This document shows positions 52,501 to 61,690 of a DNA stretch of 64,000 bases, in pieces. This DNA is from Eikenella corrodens (GTDB taxonomy: Bacteria; Pseudomonadota; Gammaproteobacteria; Burkholderiales; Neisseriaceae). The position numbers and the translations under genes are program-made. Location: NCBI RefSeq assembly GCF_900187105.1, contig NZ_LT906482.1, positions 2,128,578-2,192,577 on the forward strand, read 5' to 3'. The notes beneath the pieces were generated by a model that was not told where the DNA came from, did no database searches, and was given only the letters and a program-made list of their open reading frames with translations. Numbering within the stretch: the stretch's first letter is position 1; each line of letters opens with the position of its first letter.

Positions 52501-53892
52501 TCAGGTAGCCTTACGGTTTAAATGCCCGCCGTCGCCGGCATGCAGTTTGGCCAGCAGCCACAGCAGCACTAGGCCGAAGGTAGCCAGAGACAGGTAGGTG
52601 TAGCTGAAGGCCTGTTCCAGCAGCGCGCCGGTTTCGCCCACGGCGGCACGGTATGCGCCCAAAATCACGGCAGCCACGGCAATGCCGATGCCGATGCCCA
52701 CCTGCTGCACCACGCTGAGCATGGTCGAGCCCGCGCTGGCTTCTTCGTTCGACAAATCGCCGATGGTAAGAGTGTTGATGGCGGTAAACATCAGGGATTG
52801 GCACAGGCCGAAGCAGGTGGCCAGCAGCATGTAAAACGTTATCGAGCTGTGCGAATCGAGCAGCGACAGCGCAGCCACCACGGCCGACATAGCCACGGCC
52901 ACGCCCAAGAGCGTGCCTTTATAGCCGAAGCGCACCAGAATCGGCGCAGTAAACGGTTTCATCAAAATCGAGCTCAACGCTACCGGCGCGAGCATCCAGC
53001 CCGCCATTTCGGCATTGTAGCCGAAGGCTACCTGAAGCATCAGCGGCACCAGGAAGGGGATGCCGGAAGAGAGTACGCGGAACATCAGGTTCGCTGCCAG
53101 CCCGATACTGAAAGTATGCACCCGGAACAGCGAAAGCGGCAGCAGCGGATTTTTAGCACGCCGTGCATACGCGGCATACAGCCACATGGCCGCCGCACCC
53201 AGCCCGATTATCAATAAGGAGCGACTGCCGTTGTGCAGGTTTTCCGCTGCCAGCTCCAGCCCGTAGGTAACCCCCACCAGGCCGCCGGCAAACAGCAAGA
53301 ATCCTTGCCAATCTAATGGTTGCGTATCGGTGCGCACATTTGGCATATAGCGGCCGGCAACGGCAATGCCAAGCAGGCCGATGGGGATATTGATAAAGAA
53401 AATCCAGTGCCAAGACAGGTTTACCGCCATCCAACCACCCAAAATCGGCCCAACGATGGGGCCGATGAGGCCGGTCATCGACATCAAATTCCATGCCGCT
53501 ACCAATTCCGACTTAGGCACGGTGCGGATAATCGCCAACCGTGCCACCGGCATCATCAGCGCGCCACCGACGCCCTGCAAAATCCGTGCCAGCACCAGCC
53601 AGTTTAAAGTGGGCGAGGCGGCGCAGGCCACCGAACCGAGCACAAACACCGCCACCGCCAGCCGGAACACGTTGACCGTACCCAGACGGTCGGCCAGCCA
53701 GCCCGAGAGTGGAATCAGCGCGGCCACAGTGAGCGCATAGCTGATGATGGCCAGCTCCATTTGCAGCGGCGATTCGTGCAGGCTTGCCGACATCACCGGC
53801 AGCGCGGTATTCAAAATGGTGGCGTCCAGTGACTGCATAAACAACGCCATCGCTGCCGTCCAGGCCAGGCCTTTTTGTTGCGGGGTCATCAT
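52501..53892 (-). CDS. MFS transporter, DHA2 family (MdtD/EmrB-like)
   Basis: Drug:H+ antiporter-type exporter of 463 residues with 12-14 transmembrane helices. MQSLDATILNTALPVM (motif D1), GWLADRLGTVNVF (motif A), LARILQGVGGALMMPVARL (motif B), GPIVGPILGGWM (motif C) and WHWIFFINIPIG are all visible. The substrate is unknown. The stop codon TGA is supplied by a DUS (52500-52511), giving a C-terminal RKAT. Another DUS-like site near 53028 encodes LQVAF. Confidence 0.92.
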   Translation of the reverse strand: MMTPQQKGLAWTAAMALFMQSLDATILNTALPVMSASLHESPLQMELAIISYALTVAALIPLSGWLADRLGTVNVFRLAVAVFVLGSVACAASPTLNWLVLARILQGVGGALMMPVARLAIIRTVPKSELVAAWNLMSMTGLIGPIVGPILGGWMAVNLSWHWIFFINIPIGLLGIAVAGRYMPNVRTDTQPLDWQGFLLFAGGLVGVTYGLELAAENLHNGSRSLLIIGLGAAAMWLYAAYARRAKNPLLPLSLFRVHTFSIGLAANLMFRVLSSGIPFLVPLMLQVAFGYNAEMAGWMLAPVALSSILMKPFTAPILVRFGYKGTLLGVAVAMSAVVAALSLLDSHSSITFYMLLATCFGLCQSLMFTAINTLTIGDLSNEEASAGSTMLSVVQQVGIGIGIAVAAVILGAYRAAVGETGALLEQAFSYTYLSLATFGLVLLWLLAKLHAGDGGHLNRKAT

Positions 53893-53942
53893 GATAAGAA
53901 AGGGTATTGGGTATGGCGCTTGATTGGCCGGTAGATTTCAGG

Positions 53943-53984
53943 AGGCTACCTGAAAAATAAACGAGATGGATTTTCAGGTAGCCT
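53943..53984. terminator. DUS hairpin between the divergent MFS and pilT genes
   Basis: AGGCTACCTGAAAAA and ATTTTCAGGTAGCCT with an 18-base centre. As neither gene ends here, it is more likely an uptake site than a terminator. Confidence 0.4.
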
Positions 53985-54172
53985 CTATCTGATTGGCCAT
54001 CATCCCGGCCAATAGCCAGAAACATGCCAAAACCCTGCATCCTGTTTCAGATAACCGCCAATTTTACATGAAAATACAAGTTTTCCTTTATTTATCCCGC
54101 CATCTGTATTTACAATGAACTGTTTTTAGCAAAACTGCAAAAAAATTTACTGAAAAGGGAGTTTCAAACGCC

Positions 54173-55213
54173 ATGCAGATTACCGACCTACTCGCGTTCA
54201 GCGTGAAAAACAAAGCATCCGACTTGCACCTCTCTGCCGGCCTGCCGCCGATGATCCGCGTGCACGGCGACGTGCGCCGCATCAACCTGCCGGAAATGAG
54301 CGCCGAAGAAGTGGGCAACATGATCGCTTCCATCATGAATGACCACCAGCGTAAAGACTACCAACAACGGCTGGAAACCGACTTTTCCTTCGAACTGCCC
54401 AACATCGCCCGTTTCCGTGTGAACGCATTCAACACCGAACGCGGCCCGGCTGCCGTGTTCCGTACCATTCCCAGCAAAGTGCTCACGCTGGAAGAGTTGA
54501 ACGCGCCCAAAGTGTTCCAAAAAATTTCCGACCAACCGCGCGGCTTGGTGTTGGTAACCGGCCCTACCGGTTCTGGTAAATCCACCACCCTGGCGGCGAT
54601 GATCAACTACATCAACGAAAACCATCATCACCACATCCTCACCATCGAAGACCCGATCGAGTTTGTGCACGAAAGTAAGCAGTGTCTGGTAAACCAACGC
54701 GAACTGCACCAACACACCCACAGCTTCGCCAACGCCCTGCGCTCCGCATTGCGTGAAGACCCGGATATCATCCTGGTGGGTGAGATGCGTGACCCGGAAA
54801 CCATCGGCTTGGCGCTCACCGCTGCCGAAACCGGCCACTTGGTATTCGCCACCTTGCATACCACCGGTGCCGCCAAAACCGTGGACCGTATTATCGACGT
54901 GTTCCCCGCCGGCGAAAAAGAGATGGTGCGCTCCATGCTTTCCGAATCACTGCGCGCCGTGATTTCGCAAACCCTGCTCAAAACCAAAGACGGTAAAGGC
55001 CGTGTGGCCGCGCACGAAATCCTGATTTCCACCGCCGCCGTGCGTAACCTGATCCGCGAAAACAAAATCGCCCAAATCGGTTCTGCCCTGCAAACCGGCC
55101 AGGCGCATGGTATGCAGACGCTCGACCAATCCTTGCAGGCACTGCTCAAACGTGGCGTTATCAGCATCGATGCTGCCCGTGCCAAAGCGCAGAACCCCGA
55201 CCAACTCGTCTAA
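54173..55213 (+). CDS. pilT: Type IV pilus retraction ATPase PilT
   Basis: Cytosolic hexameric motor that depolymerises type IV pili and powers twitching and DNA uptake. The 346 residues carry Walker A GPTGSGKS (130-137), the Asp box ILTIEDPIEFVH, Walker B DPDIILVGEMRDPET and the His box TGHLVFATLHTTGA. The C-terminal AIRNLIRE-type motif is present as AAVRNLIRENK. pilU follows at 27 bases. A TACAAT at 54111-54116 is a possible -10. Confidence 0.97.
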   Translation: MQITDLLAFSVKNKASDLHLSAGLPPMIRVHGDVRRINLPEMSAEEVGNMIASIMNDHQRKDYQQRLETDFSFELPNIARFRVNAFNTERGPAAVFRTIPSKVLTLEELNAPKVFQKISDQPRGLVLVTGPTGSGKSTTLAAMINYINENHHHHILTIEDPIEFVHESKQCLVNQRELHQHTHSFANALRSALREDPDIILVGEMRDPETIGLALTAAETGHLVFATLHTTGAAKTVDRIIDVFPAGEKEMVRSMLSESLRAVISQTLLKTKDGKGRVAAHEILISTAAVRNLIRENKIAQIGSALQTGQAHGMQTLDQSLQALLKRGVISIDAARAKAQNPDQLV

Positions 55214-55240
55214 ACCGACAATCGTACAAGGGAAAACATC

Positions 55241-56932
55241 ATGTCAAACGATCAGCACAAACAAAACTTGGCCGAGCTGCTCTCCGAAATGGCCAACCAG
55301 GGTGGCGATATGCCGCCTGAGCCTACCCCCGTTTCCTCTGCCATGATGCCGAATGGCGATTTAGCCGCCGTGGAAAGCCAGCTGGCTGCCGGCACGCTCG
55401 ATATTCCGCCGCTGCCCGATTTGCCCGAAAGCGCGTTTGGCGAACCGGAATTGGTTGAGCCTGGTTTTGTGGCACAACCCATTACGCCGCCTGCCCAGCC
55501 CGCTCAACCGGTGCAACAACAAGCAGCACAGCCGCAGCCGCAACTCAAATCCAAATACGCCGCTGCCCTCGCGCCCAACGCTGCCCAGCCGATGCAGGCT
55601 CCGGCCAAACCGGCTCAGCCTGCTCCGCAGCAACCCGCACCTGCACAAGCGCAACCCCAACCGCAGCCCACTCCACAACACCAAGCAGCCCCGCAACAGC
55701 CTGCTGCCAGACCCGCACCAGCTGCGCCTAATCATCCGCCGCTGCATGCCGCGCCAGCACAGCCTGTCGGTCATGGGCCAAACCAGCACTTAACCCGTGA
55801 GCGTGCCAAACTGCACCCGCTACTGGAAAAAATGGCTGATGAATCGCTCAAACGCAATGCTTCTGATATCTTCATCAGCAGCAACTTCCCGCCTTCATTC
55901 AAAATCGACGGCACGCTGGTACCGATTCCGGTAAAACCGCTCACTGAAGACGAAGCCGCACAAATCGTTTACTCCACCTTCAACGACGAACAAAAAGCCA
56001 AATTCCCGGTAGAGTGGGAGCTGAACTACTCCTTGCAATCGCAAAACGGTATCCGTTTCCGTGTGAATGCCTACCATGAACAAGGCCGCATCGGCTTGGT
56101 AATGCGCCGCATCACCACCAACATCCTCACCATCGACGACCTCCGCCTGCCGCAAGTGCTCAAAGAGCTTTCCATGCGCAAGCGCGGCCTGATTATTCTG
56201 GCCGGCCCCACCGGTTCCGGTAAATCCACTTCGCAGGCCGCGATGCTCGACTGGCGTAACAAACACTCTGCCGGCCACATCGTAACCATCGAAGACCCGA
56301 TCGAGTATATCCACAGCCCGATCAAGAGCATCATCACCCAACGCGAAGTCGGCCTCGACACCCACAGCTGGGGCGCGGCCGTACAAAGCGCCATGCGTCA
56401 GGCACCCGACGTAGTCTGCGTGGGTGAGGTGCGTAACGAACATTCCATGGAATATGCCCTGCAATTGGCGCAAACCGGTCACTTATGTTTCTTCACCATC
56501 CACGCCACCAACGCCAGCCAAACCGTTGAGCGTATTATGAACTTGTATCCGGAAGAGCGGCATCCGCAAATTCTGATGGACTTGGCATTGAACTTGGTGG
56601 CCATTATCGGCCAGCGTTTGGTGCTGAAAAAAGGCGGCAAAGGCCGAAATGCCATCATCGACTTGCTGATCAACACTCCCGCGATGCAGGACCACGTGTT
56701 CAAAAACCAGCTGCTTGAGGCTCGTGAACTGATGGAACGCGCCGAGGACGACGGCATGCAAACCTTCGACCAAGACTTGTTCCGCCTCTACATCAACAAC
56801 GAAATCGACTACGACGAAGCCCTGCGCCAGGCCGAATCTGCCAACGACTTGCGCCTGCGCATCAAGCTCTACGAAGAAGGCCGCGAAAGCACGCATATCT
56901 TCGAACGCGTAAACGATTTGAACCTGATGTAA
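55241..56932 (+). CDS. pilU: PilT-like ATPase PilU with a long Pro/Gln-rich N-terminus
   Basis: Accessory retraction ATPase of 563 residues. The conserved motor begins near 190 (LHPLLEKMADESLKRNASDIF), with Walker A GPTGSGKS at 322-329, TIEDPIEYIHSP, APDVVCVGEVRNEHSM and TGHLCFFTIHATNA. PilU proteins are usually about 370-410 residues; here the first 185 add a low-complexity segment rich in Pro, Gln and Ala (about 80-175), preceded by a short acidic region (NLAELLSEMANQ). The start is fixed by GGGAAAAC and the tight link to pilT. Confidence 0.95.
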   Translation: MSNDQHKQNLAELLSEMANQGGDMPPEPTPVSSAMMPNGDLAAVESQLAAGTLDIPPLPDLPESAFGEPELVEPGFVAQPITPPAQPAQPVQQQAAQPQPQLKSKYAAALAPNAAQPMQAPAKPAQPAPQQPAPAQAQPQPQPTPQHQAAPQQPAARPAPAAPNHPPLHAAPAQPVGHGPNQHLTRERAKLHPLLEKMADESLKRNASDIFISSNFPPSFKIDGTLVPIPVKPLTEDEAAQIVYSTFNDEQKAKFPVEWELNYSLQSQNGIRFRVNAYHEQGRIGLVMRRITTNILTIDDLRLPQVLKELSMRKRGLIILAGPTGSGKSTSQAAMLDWRNKHSAGHIVTIEDPIEYIHSPIKSIITQREVGLDTHSWGAAVQSAMRQAPDVVCVGEVRNEHSMEYALQLAQTGHLCFFTIHATNASQTVERIMNLYPEERHPQILMDLALNLVAIIGQRLVLKKGGKGRNAIIDLLINTPAMQDHVFKNQLLEARELMERAEDDGMQTFDQDLFRLYINNEIDYDEALRQAESANDLRLRIKLYEEGRESTHIFERVNDLNLM

Positions 56933-56954
56933 GCAGCCCAAACCAGAGGCTGAT

Positions 56955-56998
56955 AGAGGCTACCTGAAAAACACCAGACGGATTTTCAGGTAGCCTCT
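56955..56998 (+). terminator. DUS terminator after pilU
   Basis: AGAGGCTACCTGAAAA and TTTTCAGGTAGCCTCT form a 16-bp stem with an 11-base loop, about 22 bases past the pilU stop. The following 57000-57200 holds one more DUS (57167-57178). Confidence 0.65.
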
Positions 56999-57200
56999 AC
57001 CGTTTTTCATATCAACAGGCAAACTGTCTTAATACCTTGCCTTTTCTCGCTAAATACCTACTATTTCACACCAGATGGCGAGTTGATGAGTACAAATAGC
57101 ACAGCAGCGTGCACCCATCCTGAAAAATACAATCATTTAACTACGCCCACCCTTGTAACCAAAACTTTCAGGTAGCCTCTACACCATCCGCCAACACATC

Positions 57201-58100
57201 ATGAATATCACCCACTCCACCGAATACCGCCGCGGCCTCTACTGTGTCATCGGCTGCTATCTGATTTGGGGCTTTTTCCCGCTCTACTGGCTGCCCCTAG
57301 TTGGTCAGCCCATCAGCGCCGGGCAACTGATGGCACACCGTATCGTATGGGCATCGCTGCTCGCCATCGGCGCGGTAGCCTGCTCACCTTCTGCCCGCAC
57401 CCAGCTCGTACAAGCCGTCAAAAGCCGCCAAACCCTCACCGCCTTCGCCATCTGTTCCACCTTATTGGCAACAAACTGGCTGCTCTATTTGGCCGCCATC
57501 ACCCAACGGCAGGTATTGCAAGCCAGCCTAGGCTACTTCATCGCACCCCTCGCCAGCATCTTCTGCGGCCGACTGTTTCTGCGCGAAGCCCTGCGCCCGC
57601 TGCAAATCGGCGCCATTTTGTTGGCCATCGTTGGTGTGGTATGGCTTTCTGCCTGGGGCGGGCAGATGCCTTGGATTGCACTGGGCCTCGGCGTAAGCTG
57701 GAGCATATACGGCCTATTGCGCAAACTCGCCCCGCTGCCCGCCCTGCCCGGCTTCACACTGGAAACCCTGATGCTGCTGCCCTTTGCCCTCCTGTATCTG
57801 GGCTGGCACTATCGGCACGGCAGCCTGGTCTTCACCCAATTGCCGCCCCTACCCTTGGCCATCGTAATCGGCAGCGGTGCCGCCACCATGATTCCGCTGC
57901 TGCTATTTGCCGCCGCCGCGCAACGCATCCGCCTCACCACCATCGGCATATTGCAATACCTCTCGCCCAGCCTGCAATTCCTACTCGGACTCACCGCCTT
58001 TCACGAGCCGTTCAGCCGTATGCAGTTTGCCGGTTATCTGTGGGTATGGGCGGGTGTGGCACTGTTTGTGTGGGCCGCACGTAAAAAACAGGCTACCTGA
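57201..58100 (+). CDS. rarD: EamA-family transporter RarD
   Basis: Inner-membrane permease of the drug/metabolite transporter superfamily, 299 residues with ten predicted helices. Typical of RarD are RRGLYCVIGCYLIWGFFPLYW at the N-terminus, AHRIVWA, TNWLLYLAAITQRQVLQASLGYFIAPL and the C-terminal LTTIGILQYLSPSLQFLLGL. Its substrate is not established. The last codons (CAG GCT ACC TGA) are a DUS, so the stop comes from the uptake word. Confidence 0.93.
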   Translation: MNITHSTEYRRGLYCVIGCYLIWGFFPLYWLPLVGQPISAGQLMAHRIVWASLLAIGAVACSPSARTQLVQAVKSRQTLTAFAICSTLLATNWLLYLAAITQRQVLQASLGYFIAPLASIFCGRLFLREALRPLQIGAILLAIVGVVWLSAWGGQMPWIALGLGVSWSIYGLLRKLAPLPALPGFTLETLMLLPFALLYLGWHYRHGSLVFTQLPPLPLAIVIGSGAATMIPLLLFAAAAQRIRLTTIGILQYLSPSLQFLLGLTAFHEPFSRMQFAGYLWVWAGVALFVWAARKKQAT

Positions 58101-58160
58101 AAGCTAATCAATACGATAAAGCAACCCAACACTGGTTTAGCTTGATATCCACCCACTATA

Positions 58161-58193
58161 AAAGGCTACCTGAAATCTTTCAGGTAGCCTTTT
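58161..58193. terminator. Bidirectional DUS terminator between rarD and the patatin gene
   Basis: AAAGGCTACCTGAAA and TTTCAGGTAGCCTTTT with a three-base spacer. A-run and T-run flanks serve both converging genes. Confidence 0.7.
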
Positions 58194-58210
58194 AGCTTAA
58201 CCAACTATCT

Positions 58211-59704
58211 TCACTCTGCCTTACCTTCCTCCAAACAATTCGCCCTGGTTGCCGCTGTGCCGTTTTTGCAGGCATCTTGAGCCGGAGCAGTCGAGCCTTC
58301 TTGTGCTCCTGATTCCGACCCCGCCTCTTTCGATAAGGCGGCCAGCACCCGGGCGTATTCGGGCGATTGGCGCATCAGCACGCGAGCGGCTTCTTTCAGA
58401 TTGTTGATGTCTTCACGCGGCAGGTAAAAGCTGGTGGAAATATTGAGCACGTTTTTGCGCAGGGTAGAATCGGGCAAATCGCGCAAGCTTAGGCTCACGA
58501 AATGCAGGCTGATCGGCTGGCCTCGGCGGCTACCGGCCTGGCTGTTCCATTGGTCGGCCACAGCGCGGATGCGGCGTAGCGACTCTTGCGAATTTTGGTC
58601 GATGGGCACGTTGATGATGGCGCCCAACACATCGTAGAGGCCGGGCACTTTGGCGCTTTGGTCAATAGTACTGTCAAGCTGGTTTTGCGCGTTCACGCTG
58701 ATCACGATGATTTTGCGCACGTTTTGGTTGGCCAGCTGGCGGTGCAGAATTTGGCTGGGATAGATTTCAGTGGCTTCCAGCAAGCCGCGTAAGCCGAGGT
58801 TGTCGGTGAGGCCGCCGTCGAGCAAATGGACATAAGGACGGTTTTTGCTGTCTTGATATAGCGCCAACTCTTGGCCAAACTCGCGGCGGGTTCGGGCTTG
58901 CTGCTGCTCGTCGCTGCCGTGCTCCAACGCGTTTTGCAGGCGCGGCGGCAGGGTGTAGCCGCAGTTGCCGCCGTTGTTGTTAATCGTAATCGGGCTGAAC
59001 ACCACGGGTACGGCGCTGGAGGCGGCCACAGCGCGCGCTAGGCGCACATCGGAAAGGTTGAGGCACATCATGTCGAAAAATTCTTGTGTGAAATCAAAGC
59101 GCCGACCTATCGACATATCGGTGGCCGACACCACGGCAAACGGGCCTTTGCGACGGCTGGCCAAATCGCCGAAGGTAGCATGGCCGAACAGGGTGGCTTC
59201 AAACTGCTCCTGCAGCAAATCGCCACGCCCGAATTCGGGCGAGGTCAGGCGCGGCAGGTTGGCCAGCGAGAACACCTGCCGGCTCACCAGTTTTTGGAAA
59301 TTCTGCTTCAAGAATTGCTGTTCAAATGCAGGGATGGTATCGCGCCCATGGAGCGAATAATAAGTAGCCAGCACCGAGCCGCCGGACACGCCGTACACCA
59401 AGTCCACGCTATCGAGCAGCGGTTTTTCCCGCCCTTCGATGTACACCGGCTGTTTGGCCAACTCTTCGAGCACGCCGTAGCCCAAAGCCGCCGCGCGCGT
59501 GCCGCCGCCGGAAAACAACAGCACCACGAATACATCGTCGTTTTGCTGCGCAATGCTCTGCTCCAGCCGGTAGCCCTGCGTGGTATCTACTTTCGAAATA
59601 GTGGCCACCGGCCGATAGTTCACCAGCGAGCAGGCTCCAAGCAGCGACAACAGCCCCGCCGCCACACCGCGTTTCAGCACAGCATTGCACGCACAAATCC
59701 GCAT
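58211..59704 (-). CDS. Patatin-like phospholipase lipoprotein
   Basis: Predicted outer-envelope lipoprotein of 497 residues. The signal peptide ends in the lipobox LGAC (Cys25). The patatin domain follows: LLFSGGGTRAAALGYGVLEEL (oxyanion hole), GVSGGS with the catalytic serine, AASSAVPVVFSP, and LLDGGLTDN with the catalytic aspartate. A Ser-Asp dyad lipase or phospholipase acting on membrane lipids is expected. The ATG at 59704 gives a compact signal peptide; a GTG five codons upstream is the alternative. The C-terminal 40 residues are low-complexity and acidic. Confidence 0.92.
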   Translation of the reverse strand: MRICACNAVLKRGVAAGLLSLLGACSLVNYRPVATISKVDTTQGYRLEQSIAQQNDDVFVVLLFSGGGTRAAALGYGVLEELAKQPVYIEGREKPLLDSVDLVYGVSGGSVLATYYSLHGRDTIPAFEQQFLKQNFQKLVSRQVFSLANLPRLTSPEFGRGDLLQEQFEATLFGHATFGDLASRRKGPFAVVSATDMSIGRRFDFTQEFFDMMCLNLSDVRLARAVAASSAVPVVFSPITINNNGGNCGYTLPPRLQNALEHGSDEQQQARTRREFGQELALYQDSKNRPYVHLLDGGLTDNLGLRGLLEATEIYPSQILHRQLANQNVRKIIVISVNAQNQLDSTIDQSAKVPGLYDVLGAIINVPIDQNSQESLRRIRAVADQWNSQAGSRRGQPISLHFVSLSLRDLPDSTLRKNVLNISTSFYLPREDINNLKEAARVLMRQSPEYARVLAALSKEAGSESGAQEGSTAPAQDACKNGTAATRANCLEEGKAE

Positions 59705-59739
59705 AAACCAACCTTTCACACTTAATCTAAACCATAACG

Positions 59740-59780
59740 CAGGCTACCTGAAAAATAGAAAACCAATTTTCAGGTAGCCT
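59740..59780. repeat. DUS pair between divergent patatin and ppx genes
   Basis: AGGCTACCTGAAAAAT and ATTTTCAGGTAGCCT (ends 59741 and 59780) with a short loop. Both genes point away, so a termination role is not obvious. Confidence 0.5.
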
Positions 59781-59893
59781 CAAGCGCATTATAACAAAGC
59801 CGCTTCCCCTAGAGGCTAGCTGGAATGCCGCAGCATAATGACACACCAGGCACCGCAAGGTAAGATACACGCTTTCTATCCAACACAAGCAAT

Positions 59894-61387
59894 ATGACCA
59901 TTCCCGCCAATATGCTGGCCGCGGTAGACCTCGGCTCCAACAGTTTCCGCCTGCAAATCTGCACCAACCACAACGGGCAGCTACAAATCGTTGATTCCAT
60001 CAAAGATATGGTGCGCTTTGCCGCCGGGCTGGACGAACACAAACAACTCGACCAAGCCGCCCAAGAGCGGGCACTGGCCTGCCTGGCCAAATTCCACGAG
60101 CGCCTGCGCGGCTTTCCGCCCGAGCAGGTGCGCGCCGTGGCCACCAACACCTTCCGCGTGGCCAAAAATATCGCTCCCTTCATGCCCCGCGCCGAAGCTG
60201 CCTTGGGTTTTCCCATCGAAATCATCGCCGGGCGCGAAGAAGCCCGCCTTATCTACACCGGCGTCATCCACACCCTGCCGCCCGGCAGCGGGCAGATGCT
60301 GGTGGTCGATATTGGCGGCGGCTCCACCGAATTCGTAATCGGCAGCCGTCTGCAGCCCGACATCACCGAAAGTCTCAATCTCGGCTGCGTAAGCTACAGC
60401 CTGCGTTTCTTCCCTAAAGGCAAAGTATCCGCCGAATCCTTCAAGCTGGCCGTCAACACCGCCCGCAGCGAAATCCAACGCATTGCCAAGCTGTTGAAAA
60501 GCACCGGCTGGCAGCTGGCCGTGGGTACTTCCGGCACTGCCCGCACCCTGCGCGACCTCATTGCTGCCGCCAATCCCGAAGACAACCGCATCACCCCCGC
60601 TGCCCTGCAAAAAATCGCCGCCCGCCTGATTGAAGCCGGCAGTGCCAAAAAAGCCAAATTCGACGGCATGAAAGCCGACCGCATCGAAGTATTCGCCGGC
60701 GGGCTGGCCGTGATGAGCGCCGTATTCGCCGAGCTCGATATCGACAGCATGACCGTAACCGACGCCGCCCTGCGCGACGGCGTGTTCTACGACCTCATCG
60801 GCCGCCAACTCAATGAAGACATGCGCGAGCAAACCATCGCCCATTTCCAACAGCGCTACCACGTCAGCCAAAACCAAGCCCAACGCGTGGCCGCCCTTGC
60901 CGCCCAATTCTTCGACATGCTTGCTGAAGGCGAACCCGAAAAAGAGCGCCACTATTGGCAACAATACCTGCGCTGGGCCGCCCTAGTACACGAAATCGGC
61001 ACCGACATTGCCTACACCGCCTATCACAAGCACTCCGCCTACATCCTCGAGCAAGCCGACATGCCCGGATTCTCCCGCCAAGAGCAGCAAATCCTTGCCA
61101 CCTTGGTGCTCGGCCAGCGCGGCGATTTGAGAAAAATGGCCGAACTGCCCATCAGCCCCACCATGTGGCTTGCCGTGGCCGCCCTGCGCCTGGCCGTACT
61201 GTTCTGCCGCGCCCGCCTGCCGCACACCCTGCCTGCAGGCACCCGCCTGAGCTACGAAAACAAAAACTACACCCTCGCCATCAGCCGGCAATGGCCGGAA
61301 GATAACCCCCTCACCGCCGGCGCGCTGGCCGATGATGCCGCCCAATGGCGCAAAATCGGTATCCGCTTCGGGCTGCTGCTGCAATAG
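59894..61387 (+). CDS. ppx: Exopolyphosphatase
   Basis: Removes terminal phosphate from polyphosphate (or acts on pppGpp). The 497 residues belong to the Ppx/GppA family. The ASKHA-fold phosphate loops are AAVDLGSNSFRLQI (near 9-22) and LVVDIGGGSTEFVIG. Other motifs are AVATNTFRVAKN, EIIAGREEARLIYTGV and the C-terminal HD-like helical domain (LVHEIGTDIAYTAYHKHSAYIL). It stands alone, divergent from the patatin gene. No ppk is in view. Confidence 0.94.
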   Translation: MTIPANMLAAVDLGSNSFRLQICTNHNGQLQIVDSIKDMVRFAAGLDEHKQLDQAAQERALACLAKFHERLRGFPPEQVRAVATNTFRVAKNIAPFMPRAEAALGFPIEIIAGREEARLIYTGVIHTLPPGSGQMLVVDIGGGSTEFVIGSRLQPDITESLNLGCVSYSLRFFPKGKVSAESFKLAVNTARSEIQRIAKLLKSTGWQLAVGTSGTARTLRDLIAAANPEDNRITPAALQKIAARLIEAGSAKKAKFDGMKADRIEVFAGGLAVMSAVFAELDIDSMTVTDAALRDGVFYDLIGRQLNEDMREQTIAHFQQRYHVSQNQAQRVAALAAQFFDMLAEGEPEKERHYWQQYLRWAALVHEIGTDIAYTAYHKHSAYILEQADMPGFSRQEQQILATLVLGQRGDLRKMAELPISPTMWLAVAALRLAVLFCRARLPHTLPAGTRLSYENKNYTLAISRQWPEDNPLTAGALADDAAQWRKIGIRFGLLLQ

Positions 61388-61406
61388 CAATGGGATGACG
61401 CAAACT

Positions 61407-61476
61407 TTCAGGTAGCCTTTCAGCCAACACCAATAACAGGCTACCTGAAAACCGAACCATCTTTTTCAGGTAACCT
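61407..61476 (+). terminator. DUS hairpins after ppx
   Basis: TTCAGGTAGCCT (61407-61418), AGGCTACCTGAA (61438-61449) and a variant TTCAGGTAACCT (61465-61476) follow the ppx stop. The region 61477-61690 shows no gene. It ends with a CCCGCC/GGCGGG inverted repeat (61626-61649) abutting a possible -10 TAGAAT (61651-61656). Confidence 0.5.
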
Positions 61477-61690
61477 CATCCGACTATTGAAAGGCTAGCT
61501 GAAAAACTACGGCCTCAACGAGAGCCAAGCAATGCTTCCTTCTCCCAAGTGTCGGACTACCAACAGCGTGCGTGGCGAGCCACCGCCGCAGGAGGTAAAA
61601 CGCTTTAGCTGCAAAAGCAAAATTTCCCGCCACGGCTCACCACGGCGGGTTAGAATACTGTTATCCATCTCCTAATCAAGGAATCCAAAT

